Positions 1-5,589 are shown, numbered from the stretch's first letter. The stretch is DNA of 7,747 bases from an uncultured Eubacteriales bacterium (GCA_949286815.1 CASEEB010000147.1:1-7747); one strand, 5' to 3'. Numbers and translations are program-made. The notes: generated from the letters alone by a model not told the origin.

Positions 1-1
1 A

Positions 2-127
2 TTTGAAGAAAAAAATACTATCAGTTTGCCGACAGATTCTGCCATGATATCGTTTTGCAGTAAAAAACTTGAGCCATTTGGCGTGCAGGTTAAGTATACA
101 CGAAATCCCAATACTCGTCAGTTTTAA
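2..127 (+). CDS. C-terminal end of an unrecognised protein (partial, runs off left edge)
   Basis: An open frame enters from the left edge and ends at a TAA at 125-127, giving 41 residues and no start codon. The visible tail is hydrophilic and mixed in charge, ending in the residues VKYTRNPNTRQF, with no membrane segment and no motif I can name. It looks like the end of a soluble protein rather than random sequence, but 41 residues are too few to identify a family. Its only clue is position: about 60 bases downstream begins a decayed RHS/YD-repeat segment in the same direction, so it could be an immunity or accessory gene of an older RHS locus. That link is inference only. It might also be a shadow frame or part of the same decayed locus. 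Confidence 0.4.
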   Translation, partial: FEEKNTISLPTDSAMISFCSKKLEPFGVQVKYTRNPNTRQF

Positions 128-188
128 AAAATTATAACCGACACAATTCGGCGCGGCAGAAATGCTGTCGGAATCCCAAAAGGAATAA

Positions 189-434
189 ACGTGCAAAACA
201 ATAGACGGAAATCATACGTATGAACTGAACGAACGGTTCACAGATATTTAGAGAGCAATGGGGTAATAACTTCTTGTATTTTTATATGACGAATCCGGTT
301 TACATATAGAGAAGCAGTACCGCACGAACAGTATGACCAAGGGAAATTTCTACACTTACGTATTTGATTGTAGATACTCGTTAAAATTAAATAGGGCTGT
401 CAATTTCTACAATTCCTTACTTTTAAATTTTTAG
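189..434 (+). pseudogene. Decayed RHS/YD-repeat protein fragment
   Basis: Read with two compensating frameshifts, this stretch gives a clear RHS/YD-repeat style sequence. One frame (from 189) reads TCKTIDGNHTYELN. A second frame from 235 reads GSQIFREQWGNN. The first frame resumes at 270 with LLVFLYDESG, followed by YRTNSMTKGNFYTYVF. These match the pattern common near the C-terminal end of Gram-positive RHS core domains (tLNGSqIltEqWgNnLlvYLYDesGspigmqYRt...), recalled from memory. The first shift comes from a tandem GAAC duplication at 228-235, the second from a one-base loss near 270. After FD (about 368) the similarity fades into a short unrelated tail that ends at TAG 432-434, which may be a variable tip. 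Full RHS proteins exceed 1000 residues, so this is a broken remnant. Function is lost; originally such proteins deliver C-terminal toxins in contact-dependent competition. Confidence 0.7.
225..270 (+). repeat. Direct repeat copy 1 (RHS LNGSQ...EQW region)
   Basis: This block repeats at 733-774 in the same orientation. It differs by an extra GAAC (a tandem four-base duplication at 228-235) and about eight substitutions. The conserved stretch codes for the LNGSQI-EQW part of the RHS repeat, so the repeat reflects common descent of two RHS tips rather than a mobile-element end. Confidence 0.65.
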
Positions 435-457
435 GAGAGGATTTGATGTGATATAAT

Positions 458-709
458 GTGTTATTAAGTGTTGGCATGAAATGTTTAAAAATATGTTTGT
501 TAATTATCGGAAGTATTTCTGCAGTTGTTTTTTTTGTCAGTGGTATATTAGCTTTTATATCTACTTATTTCCACAGTTTAATGTACCCATTTTTTAACTA
601 TTTAAACAGTATAGGCATAACAGATTCATTGATACTCGTAGCAGGAGCTATTTCATTTGTAATAATGCTGATTAGTTTTATATTATATTTTAAAATTAAA
701 ATATCTTAA
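458..709 (+). CDS. Small hydrophobic protein with two predicted membrane helices, function unknown
   Basis: This 83-residue ORF is strongly hydrophobic, with two likely membrane helices at about residues 10-36 and 57-79, a polar hairpin with aromatic residues between them, and a short basic end (KIKIS). I do not recognise a family. The start is doubtful. A good Shine-Dalgarno AGGAGAGG (433-440) sits five bases before an in-frame ATG at 446, but the very next codon is TGA (449-451). The remaining starts, GTG 458 and ATG 476, have no suitably spaced ribosome site. It may therefore be a gene disabled at codon 2, or one translated weakly from 458 or 476. The Shine-Dalgarno overlaps the TAG that ends the RHS remnant, a tight arrangement typical of toxin-immunity pairs, and membrane immunity proteins are common in such loci. 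The immunity role is inference. A second RHS remnant follows six bases after the stop. Confidence 0.45.
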   Translation: MLLSVGMKCLKICLLIIGSISAVVFFVSGILAFISTYFHSLMYPFFNYLNSIGITDSLILVAGAISFVIMLISFILYFKIKIS

Positions 710-714
710 TATAG

Positions 715-797
715 CATAAATATTACGATACACTGAACGGTTCACAAATACTTACAGAACAATGGGATGACAAGCTGCCAATGTATTTAATTTATTT
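715..797 (+). pseudogene. Second, shorter RHS/YD-repeat remnant
   Basis: Downstream of the small membrane ORF the frame starting at 715 reads HKYYDTLNGSQILTEQWDDK, again the RHS core signature found in the first remnant. After about 780 (KLPMYLIYL) the match fades and the frame ends at TGA 838-840, inside the spacer of the SRP RNA promoter. At DNA level 733-774 matches 225-270 at about 34 of 42 positions once the four-base GAAC insertion of the first copy is removed. The two remnants are thus diverged direct copies of the same RHS region, about 500 bases apart. There is no start codon or ribosome site of its own, so it is a non-functional fragment. Confidence 0.65.
733..774 (+). repeat. Direct repeat copy 2 (RHS LNGSQ...EQW region)
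   Basis: Partner of the copy at 225-270. It keeps the uninterrupted reading CTGAACGGTTCACA, which shows that the GAAC duplication in copy 1 is the derived state. Confidence 0.65.
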
Positions 798-817
798 GTT
801 AATTTTTTTAAAAGCTA

Positions 818-846
818 TTGAAATGGCAGTGTTTTTCTGATATAAT
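818..846 (+). promoter_or_regulatory. Strong sigma-A type promoter for the SRP RNA
   Basis: A -35 box TTGAAA (818-823) and a perfect -10 box TATAAT (841-846) are separated by exactly 17 bases, with an extended -10 TG at 838-839. Transcription would start near 853, about 25 bases before the predicted mature 5' end of the SRP RNA, leaving a short leader with a small ACAC/GTGT hairpin (856-867) that may be trimmed. This strength suits an abundant stable RNA. It may also supply read-through transcription to dnaX. Confidence 0.8.
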
Positions 847-878
847 ATATTAAGTACACAAATGTGTGAAAAAACAGC

Positions 879-1183
879 GCAGTGCTGTTAAATAAGGCCA
901 TACCAGCCGGGGAAGCAGCGGAGCCCTGTACCTGAAATCCGCTACAGCAGGGGTGGATTCCGATTTTGAGGGTCGATTCTTTACGAGTTGAGTCATATTC
1001 TGCTGTGTTGAGGGGCGGGTCTTGCGCAATCGGGAACTGTGAACCATGTCAGGTGGGGAACCAAGCAGCATTAAGCAGTGAACCTGATGTGCCGCGAGGC
1101 AGCCTGCCCGGAGCAGCAGGTATGAAAATCGCGTGGAGATGACGCACGAGATTTCGGTGTATGGTCTTGTTTTGCAGCACTGC
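879..1183 (+). ncRNA. ffs: Signal recognition particle RNA, large Firmicutes type
   Basis: This is the RNA scaffold of the signal recognition particle, which binds Ffh and targets membrane and secreted proteins to the membrane. The Ffh-binding hairpin is plain: GTCAGG, then TGG-GGAA-CCA (1054-1063) with the GGAA tetraloop, then AGCAGC on the 3' side (1064-1069), matching the conserved symmetric loop of helix 8. The ends close with a perfect 9-bp helix, GCAGTGCTG (879-887) with CAGCACTGC (1175-1183). About 305 nt fits the long SRP RNAs with an Alu domain found in Bacillus and Clostridium rather than the short 4.5S form. Position directly before dnaX is also the Firmicutes arrangement. Exact ends are estimated from the helix. 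The stretch contains open frames on the minus strand, which I regard as shadows. Confidence 0.9.
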
Positions 1184-1184
1184 C

Positions 1185-1210
1185 TTGCCGTTTTTCGGCA
1201 GATTTAACTT
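1185..1210 (+). terminator. Weak terminator or attenuator after the SRP RNA
   Basis: A 6-bp stem TTGCCG (1185-1190) with CGGCAG (1196-1201, one G-T pair) closes a TTTTT loop. It is followed only by ATTTAACTTT, not a continuous T run. This would be a leaky terminator, consistent with partial read-through into dnaX 45 bases further on. I see no convincing separate dnaX promoter in the gap. Confidence 0.4.
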
Positions 1211-1254
1211 TGGTTATGCGGCGGTTTTCATAAAATCAGAAAGGTGAGGGTCAA

Positions 1255-2877
1255 ATGTATCAGGCTTTGTACAGGAAGTGGCGTCCGAAAACATTCGACG
1301 AGGTCTGCGGACAGGATCATATTACTTCAATTTTGAAATATGAGGTTGAAAACGCAAAGTTTTCTCACGCGTATCTCTTTTGCGGGTCCAGAGGAACCGG
1401 AAAAACCACCTGTGCGAAAATACTCGCCAAGGCTATTAACTGCCTGAACCCTGAAAACGGCAATCCCTGCGGCAAATGTGAAGCATGTATATCAATAGAA
1501 AAAGGCACTGTTACGGATGTGCTTGAAATGGACGCCGCGTCTAACAACGGAGTAGACAACATACGTGATATTCGTGACGAGGTTGTATACGCACCCTCAA
1601 ACCTGAAAAACCGTGTGTACATTATCGACGAGGTACATATGCTCAGTACAAGCGCTTTCAATGCTCTGCTGAAAACTCTTGAGGAACCACCGGAGCACGC
1701 CGTGTTTGTACTTGCAACCACGGAAATTCAAAAGCTGCCCGCGACTATAATTTCAAGATGTCAGAGATTTGATTTCAGGCGTATTTCCTCGGAAGTTCTG
1801 AAAAACCGGCTACTTTATATTTCCTCGAAAGAGGGCATTGAAATAGATGAAAAAGCCGCGCTCTTGCTGGCACGTCAGGCGCAGGGAGGAATGAGAGACG
1901 CGATAAGTCTGCTTGAATTGTGTGCCGGGAGCAGACAGAAAATAACAGAAGAACTCGTATATGAAGCGCTCGGGGCGTCCGGTCGGGATGAAATGGCATC
2001 AGTTATAAGGGCTGTAGCCGACAAGGATTATGACGCTTTGTTCAAAGCTGTCGGGGACGCCGTAAAATCTTCAAAGGACTTATCTGTGTTCTGGCAGGAA
2101 TTGATATCTGTTTATCGCGACCTGCTTATAATCAAAACGTCAAAAAATCCCAAAGAATATCTTGACCTGACAGACAGCGAGGAGGAAGTACTTCTGTCTC
2201 TCGCATCACGGTTCTCCCCCGAAACTTTGTCATACCATTGCGCAATGCTTGAAGAAGCTTTGCTGACCATGCAAAAATCCAATACGATAAAGCGTATTGT
2301 AGCTGAGATGACATTAGTGCGCATGTGTGACGCAAGACTCAACACCGGAGCGGAAGCTATACTTGAACGCATTGCGGCGCTTGAAAATAAACTCAAAAAT
2401 CTTGACAGTCTCACGGCAAATGCCGAGGCAATCCCGGCAGTATCATCAGAACCTACAAAGGTAACTCCCGATAAAAACACCCGCAGGGTTCCGGTTTTTG
2501 AAGATAACGAAAATTTCAGGGAAGATTTTCCCGTCAAAAAAAATACTCCCAATAATCAGGCAAGGTTATTGAAGCCGTACAGAAACCGCGCGGAAGTCAT
2601 AGAAAAATTAAACTCATACAATCCCATGATAGCCCCGTTTTTCAAGGACGCGGGATGGTATACCGATTCGGACGGGAATATCGTGCTGAAATTTAAGAAT
2701 GAATTTTCCATAGAGAACATTAAAAACTTCGGAGGAGACGAAGATTTCCGAAAAGCACTCTTATCGGTCGGAAATTCAGCCGTGAATAATAAAAGTATAC
2801 TGTATGAAGTCGTTTCCGATAAAAACGATAAGGATATAATCGATGAAATTATCGGCGCGGCGGACGATGAAAGTTGA
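1255..2877 (+). CDS. dnaX: DNA polymerase III subunit tau (clamp loader ATPase)
   Basis: DnaX is the motor subunit of the clamp loader, which opens the beta sliding clamp and places it on primed DNA at the fork. The N-terminal AAA+ module is intact: the opening MYQALYRKWRPKTFDEVCGQ, Walker A GSRGTGKTT (residues 44-52), zinc cysteines C63, C72, C75 and C78, Walker B DEVH (125-128), the ALLKTLEEPPE segment, and the SRC arginine-finger motif (167-169). The clamp-loader collar follows to about residue 380, then a variable polar linker and a C-terminal domain of about 110 residues that should contact the polymerase. At 540 residues it is slightly shorter than the Bacillus protein. The start is supported by AAGGTGAGG (1241-1249) five bases upstream. 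An A8 tract at codons 428-430 could shift frame and give a gamma-like short product. It heads the dnaX-ybaB-recR cluster. Confidence 0.97.
   Translation: MYQALYRKWRPKTFDEVCGQDHITSILKYEVENAKFSHAYLFCGSRGTGKTTCAKILAKAINCLNPENGNPCGKCEACISIEKGTVTDVLEMDAASNNGVDNIRDIRDEVVYAPSNLKNRVYIIDEVHMLSTSAFNALLKTLEEPPEHAVFVLATTEIQKLPATIISRCQRFDFRRISSEVLKNRLLYISSKEGIEIDEKAALLLARQAQGGMRDAISLLELCAGSRQKITEELVYEALGASGRDEMASVIRAVADKDYDALFKAVGDAVKSSKDLSVFWQELISVYRDLLIIKTSKNPKEYLDLTDSEEEVLLSLASRFSPETLSYHCAMLEEALLTMQKSNTIKRIVAEMTLVRMCDARLNTGAEAILERIAALENKLKNLDSLTANAEAIPAVSSEPTKVTPDKNTRRVPVFEDNENFREDFPVKKNTPNNQARLLKPYRNRAEVIEKLNSYNPMIAPFFKDAGWYTDSDGNIVLKFKNEFSIENIKNFGGDEDFRKALLSVGNSAVNNKSILYEVVSDKNDKDIIDEIIGAADDES
2518..2555 (+). 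other. Possible dnaX frameshift or slippage site
   Basis: An uninterrupted run of eight A (2536-2543) lies at codons 428-430, and the heptamer A-AAA-AAT (2538-2544) has the phase needed for a -1 tandem slip. In the -1 frame the next codons are TAC TCC CAA and then TAA (2553-2555), giving a product of about 433 residues. AGGGAAG (2518-2524) lies 11 bases before the A run, resembling the Shine-Dalgarno-like stimulator of E. coli dnaX. A 5-bp hairpin GGGAA/TTCCC (2519-2532) ends three bases before the run. I do not see a strong hairpin downstream. Function is inferred, not shown. Confidence 0.4.
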
Positions 2878-2934
2878 TTTAATTTAAAGTGTTTTTAGTA
2901 TATATACATTACATCAAAAAGGAAGGATAGAAAT

Positions 2935-3282
2935 ATGAGAGCGAATTTACCGAAAGGAATGGGCGGAGGTCCTCAGAACATGCAGGCGATGATTCGTCAG
3001 GCTCAGAAAATGCAGGAGGACATGGAGGCAAAGCAGGCGGAACTCGACGCCAAAGAATACGACGTAAACGCGGGCGGCGGCGTTGTCACGGTCAAAATCA
3101 ACGGTAAAAAGGAAATTCTTTCTATAGATATCAAACCGGAAATTGTAGATCCCGACGATGTTGAGACACTTTCCGACATACTTGTTGCCGCGGTAAACGA
3201 AGCAATAAAGAGAGTGGAAAGCACAAACAGCGCGGAAATGGAAAAGATAACAAAAGGCATGAACATGCCGGGACTTTTCTGA
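2935..3282 (+). CDS. ybaB: YbaB/EbfC family nucleoid-associated protein
   Basis: This small DNA-binding protein of the YbaB/EbfC family forms dimers shaped like tweezers and coats the nucleoid. In many bacteria it is encoded between dnaX and recR, exactly as here. The 115 residues show a glycine-rich opening, a long amphipathic helix rich in Q, K, M and E (about residues 15-42), then a beta segment around NAGGGVVTVKINGKKEILSI (residues about 45-64) and a C-terminal helix with LSDILVAAVNEAIKRVES. This matches the family in order and length. A good GGAAGG (2921-2926) stands eight bases before the ATG. The 57-base gap after dnaX has no clear promoter or terminator, so cotranscription is likely. 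The TGA stop is one base before the recR ATG. Confidence 0.93.
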   Translation: MRANLPKGMGGGPQNMQAMIRQAQKMQEDMEAKQAELDAKEYDVNAGGGVVTVKINGKKEILSIDIKPEIVDPDDVETLSDILVAAVNEAIKRVESTNSAEMEKITKGMNMPGLF

Positions 3283-3283
3283 T

Positions 3284-3883
3284 ATGGCCGAGTACATTGA
3301 ATCACTTCAAAGACTTGCGGAGCAGTTTGCAAGACTTGGAGGAGTCGGGAAAAAAAGCGCCATGAGAATGGCGTTTTCGGTTCTTGACATGACGGAGGAC
3401 GGCGCAAGGGAATTTTCACAGGCTATTATAGAGGCAAAAGAGAAGATTCATTTGTGTCCGGTCTGTCAGAATATCACAGACAAAGAACTTTGTCCGATAT
3501 GTGAGGATTCTGCAAGAGACAAGAGTACCATATGCGTGGTTTCGGACGCGAAAGCGGTTATTTCCATGGAAAAGGTAAGGGAATACAGGGGAGTTTATCA
3601 TGTGCTCGGCGGGGTTATTTCTCCGCTGAACGGAATAACCCCGGACAAACTGAAAATCAAAGAGCTGCTTGAACGTGTGTCTGACGGAAGCGTTAAGGAA
3701 GTCATTGTCGCGACAAACCCAAATGTCGAAGGCGAGGCTACTGCCATGTATATAGCCAAAATCCTCAAACCGTTGGGAATCAAGGTCACAAGGCTTGCGT
3801 ACGGAGTCCCCATGGGAGCCGATCTCGAATATGCCGATGAAGTGACGCTCTACCGGGCAATTGAGGGCAGGAGAGATTATTGA
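3284..3883 (+). CDS. recR: Recombination mediator protein RecR
   Basis: RecR works with RecO (and RecF) to load RecA on single-stranded DNA covered by SSB during gap and break repair. At 199 residues it has the usual length. The N-terminal helix-hairpin-helix is seen in ARLGGVGKKSAMRMAF (residues 16-31). A C4 zinc finger follows with C58, C61, C70 and C73. The Toprim domain covers about residues 80-175, including YHVLGGVISPLNGI and VIVATNPNVEGEATAMYIA, and the Walker-like C-terminal part TRLAYGVPMGADLEYAD is conserved. One oddity is that the Toprim acidic positions (E. coli VVESPAD) read VVSDAKA here, with Ser87 and Ala91 replacing Glu and Asp. The start lies one base after the ybaB stop without a clear ribosome site, suggesting translational coupling. 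The gene ends the cluster before a strong terminator. Confidence 0.96.
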   Translation: MAEYIESLQRLAEQFARLGGVGKKSAMRMAFSVLDMTEDGAREFSQAIIEAKEKIHLCPVCQNITDKELCPICEDSARDKSTICVVSDAKAVISMEKVREYRGVYHVLGGVISPLNGITPDKLKIKELLERVSDGSVKEVIVATNPNVEGEATAMYIAKILKPLGIKVTRLAYGVPMGADLEYADEVTLYRAIEGRRDY

Positions 3884-3892
3884 TTTAAAAAT

Positions 3893-3952
3893 ACGGGTTT
3901 TGATTTTCCGGTTTTTTGTAGATATGCCGGACGCAAAGCCCGTTTTTATTTT
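3893..3952 (+). terminator. Rho-independent terminator of the dnaX-ybaB-recR cluster
   Basis: ACGGGTTTTG (3893-3902) pairs with CAAAGCCCGT (3934-3943), ten pairs with one G-T. An inner CCGG/CCGG pair (3908-3911 with 3927-3930) lies in the long loop, and TTTTTATTTT (3943-3952) follows. It starts about ten bases after the recR stop. Confidence 0.85.
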
Positions 3953-3959
3953 GCAAGCC

Positions 3960-3978
3960 TTAAAATCCCGGATTTTAA
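3960..3978. repeat. Perfect 8-bp inverted repeat with 3-base loop
   Basis: TTAAAATC (3960-3967), loop CCG, GATTTTAA (3971-3978). It is AT-rich and lies just past the recR terminator, roughly 70 bases before the next promoter. It could be a secondary terminator-like hairpin or a protein site. There is no T run after it. Confidence 0.35.
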
Positions 3979-4021
3979 AATTATGTCAACCACCGTAAGG
4001 TTATTTTATGCTTTTTTATGG

Positions 4022-4050
4022 ACAAAAATTGCTTTAATTAAAATTTTTGT
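4022..4050. promoter_or_regulatory. Candidate operator: inverted repeat touching the -35 box
   Basis: ACAAAAATT (4022-4030) and AATTTTTGT (4042-4050) are perfect 9-bp arms spaced by 11 bases, centred about 16 bases before the -35 box and sharing its first T. The centre-to-centre spacing of the arms, 20 bases, is about two helical turns, suitable for a dimeric regulator on one face of DNA. Being AT-rich, the repeat could also arise by chance. Confidence 0.35.
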
Positions 4051-4078
4051 TGAAATTAAAATAACAATATGATAAAAT
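4050..4078 (+). promoter_or_regulatory. Sigma-A type promoter for the 4172-5473 gene
   Basis: TTGAAA (4050-4055), a 17-base spacer and TAAAAT (4073-4078) with an extended -10 TG at 4070-4071. Predicted start near 4085 leaves a leader of about 87 bases. The leader can form TCCGC/GCGGA (4102-4106 with 4119-4123) or the exclusive alternative TTCCG/CGGAA (4101-4105 with 4133-4137). Confidence 0.65.
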
Positions 4079-4171
4079 CTACTTACCTTATAATATAAAA
4101 TTCCGCGTAAATGTTAAAGCGGATTTATATTTCGGAAATTAATAAAATTATTGTGAAAGGATGATTTTATT

Positions 4172-5473
4172 ATGGTTATTGATCACTCAATACTTGAAGG
4201 CGAAAACGTCAGTGTCATTTCAAACGAGTATATAAAGCTCGGAATCAATCTTAGTTTGGGGGGAGCTGTCACATATCTTGCGGAAATAGGCAAAGATAAT
4301 CTTATAAACAGCTCTGACTGGGGCAGACAGGTTCAAATGTCTTTTTACAGCGGTCCGAATCCCTTTACACCGGGCGGGAAACAGCCGAGACCCGAATGGA
4401 GAGGATTGGGCTGGAATCCCATACAGTCCGGAGACGTCGCCGGTAACCGTTCAAAAATACTTGAGCACAAAAACACCGGAAATGAAATTTATGTAAAATG
4501 TATCCCTATGCAATGGCCTCTCGATAACGAACCGGGGGAATGTACATTCGAAACCTGGTACTCGCTTGAGGGAAAAAGCGTTGTGGTAAAAAGCAGACTC
4601 AACAATAACCGTTCGGATAAAACTCAGTATAAAGCCAGACATCAGGAACTTCCGGCGGTTTATACCAACGGAGTGTGGTATAAATTGGTGTCCTACATAG
4701 GCTCGGCACCCTTTGAAGAAGGAGAACCTACTGTCCTCGTAGATAAATATGACGGAAAAGGTTGGCCGTGGATAAGCTACATTCCCACTGAGGGGTGGGC
4801 GGCGCTTGTGGATGACAATAACTACGGTCTGGGGGTTTATAACCCGACAACCAACATGTTTATCGGAGGATTTGCGGGTGAAAAGGGAGCCGGAGGTCCG
4901 AAAGACGGTCCCACCGGATACATAAGCCCGCTGCACTCAGAAATTCTCGATTATAATATCTGTTATGAATATAATTACAGGCTTATTGTAGGTACAGTTG
5001 ACAGCATCAGAAAAACAGTCTATGATGTGTCACCCCGAAAATCTCAGACCCTGTTTGATTTTTCCGAAAACAGAGATCACTGGTCGTATTCTGAAATTAC
5101 CGATAAGGGATATAAGAATCAGAACTGCCTTGATTTTGAGTTCAATCATCCCTCGGCGTCGATAAACTCTCCGTTCTGCTATTGGAGAAATAACGAATTC
5201 AATACCATACTCATTGACGCCGCTTTTGAATGTGAAGATCCGGTAAATGATTTCTCGATTGTGGCAAACCTATATGACGGAATGGGTCATGAAAAAGAGC
5301 ATACCGTAAAGTCTGTTCCGCTGAACTTCAGCCTTGTATGCGACGGAGAGCGCAGAGTGCATAAGATTGAAATAGACAAGTCGTATCTTCAGGGCAAGGG
5401 AGTTTTCGGTTTTTCGATACTTACAAACGGCAATAAGGGATCTGCCAAAATTTACTCTGTTGAGATTTGCTGA
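4172..5473 (+). CDS. Uncharacterised cytoplasmic protein, possibly galactose-mutarotase-like fold
   Basis: This 433-residue protein has no signal peptide or membrane helix, so it should act in the cytoplasm. The first 290 residues look like a long run of beta strands with many aromatic residues and conserved-looking blocks: RPEWRGLGWNP (73-83), RHQELPAVY (156-164), WISYIPTEGWAALVDD and YGLGVYNP (218-225), then YRLIVGTVDSIRKTVYD. This pattern recalls beta-sandwich carbohydrate-active proteins of the galactose-mutarotase-like superfamily (several glycoside hydrolases and lyases), but I cannot assign a known family. Residues from about 295 on form a separate beta-rich domain, perhaps a carbohydrate-binding jelly roll. 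A sugar-related role is inference. ATG 4172 has GAAAGGA (4155-4161) ten bases upstream. It has its own promoter and a strong stem-loop after it, so it appears monocistronic. Confidence 0.8.
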   Translation: MVIDHSILEGENVSVISNEYIKLGINLSLGGAVTYLAEIGKDNLINSSDWGRQVQMSFYSGPNPFTPGGKQPRPEWRGLGWNPIQSGDVAGNRSKILEHKNTGNEIYVKCIPMQWPLDNEPGECTFETWYSLEGKSVVVKSRLNNNRSDKTQYKARHQELPAVYTNGVWYKLVSYIGSAPFEEGEPTVLVDKYDGKGWPWISYIPTEGWAALVDDNNYGLGVYNPTTNMFIGGFAGEKGAGGPKDGPTGYISPLHSEILDYNICYEYNYRLIVGTVDSIRKTVYDVSPRKSQTLFDFSENRDHWSYSEITDKGYKNQNCLDFEFNHPSASINSPFCYWRNNEFNTILIDAAFECEDPVNDFSIVANLYDGMGHEKEHTVKSVPLNFSLVCDGERRVHKIEIDKSYLQGKGVFGFSILTNGNKGSAKIYSVEIC

Positions 5474-5480
5474 ATAACGA

Positions 5481-5528
5481 GAACGGGGCTTGTTGTTTTG
5501 ATTTTAAAGCAGACAATAAGCTCCGTTC
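5481..5528 (+). terminator. Strong stem-loop at the end of the 4172-5473 gene (no T run)
   Basis: GAACGGGGCTTGTTGT (5481-5496) pairs with ACAATAAGCTCCGTTC (5513-5528): 16 pairs with two G-T, extendable by two more, around a loop of about 12 bases. It begins eight bases after the stop, where a terminator is expected, but GTCCAAAATATC follows instead of a T run. It may be a non-canonical terminator or a 3' end stabiliser. Confidence 0.5.
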
Positions 5529-5546
5529 GTCCAAAATATCGTGTTT

Positions 5547-5589
5547 AGCGGTTGCAAATTGTAATTTACATATTATTATTTCAACCGCT
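5547..5589 (+). promoter_or_regulatory. Possible promoter bracketed by an 8-bp inverted repeat
   Basis: AGCGGTTG (5547-5554) and CAACCGCT (5582-5589) are perfect arms 27 bases apart. Between and over them lie TTGCAA (5552-5557) and TATTAT (5574-5579), a weak -35/-10 pair with 16-base spacing. The left arm would cover the -35 box and the right arm the start site near 5586. AAATT/AATTT (5556-5567) forms a smaller dyad inside. This could be an operator pair or an RNA hairpin; the promoter call is tentative. Confidence 0.3.

Noticed and set aside
138..171. CCGACA/TGTCGG inverted repeat as a terminator
   Set aside because: The loop is long, no T run follows on the plus strand, and the A/T run before it would need a minus-strand gene that I do not see.
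850..1071. Minus-strand open frame of 73 residues
   Set aside because: It lies inside the SRP RNA, whose Ffh-binding hairpin and closing helix explain the sequence.
1204..1236. Separate dnaX promoter between the SRP RNA and dnaX
   Set aside because: TAAAAT (1231-1236) is a fair -10 box, but no -35 box stands at the right distance; TTAACT is 21 bases away.
2112..2552. Long minus-strand open frame opposite dnaX (146 residues)
   Set aside because: It is antisense to well-conserved dnaX coding sequence, serine-rich and of no recognisable family, so it is a shadow.
2947..3419. Overlapping minus-strand frames opposite ybaB and recR
   Set aside because: They are composition shadows of two firmly identified genes, with no ribosome sites or motifs.
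4089..4094. Second -10 box TATAAT downstream of the main promoter of the 4172 gene
   Set aside because: No -35-like sequence lies 16-18 bases upstream, while the TTGAAA/TAAAAT pair just before it is far better.
4451..4936. Minus-strand frame of 161 residues inside the 433-residue gene
   Set aside because: The plus-strand frame has a promoter, a ribosome site and conserved-looking blocks; the antisense frame has none.
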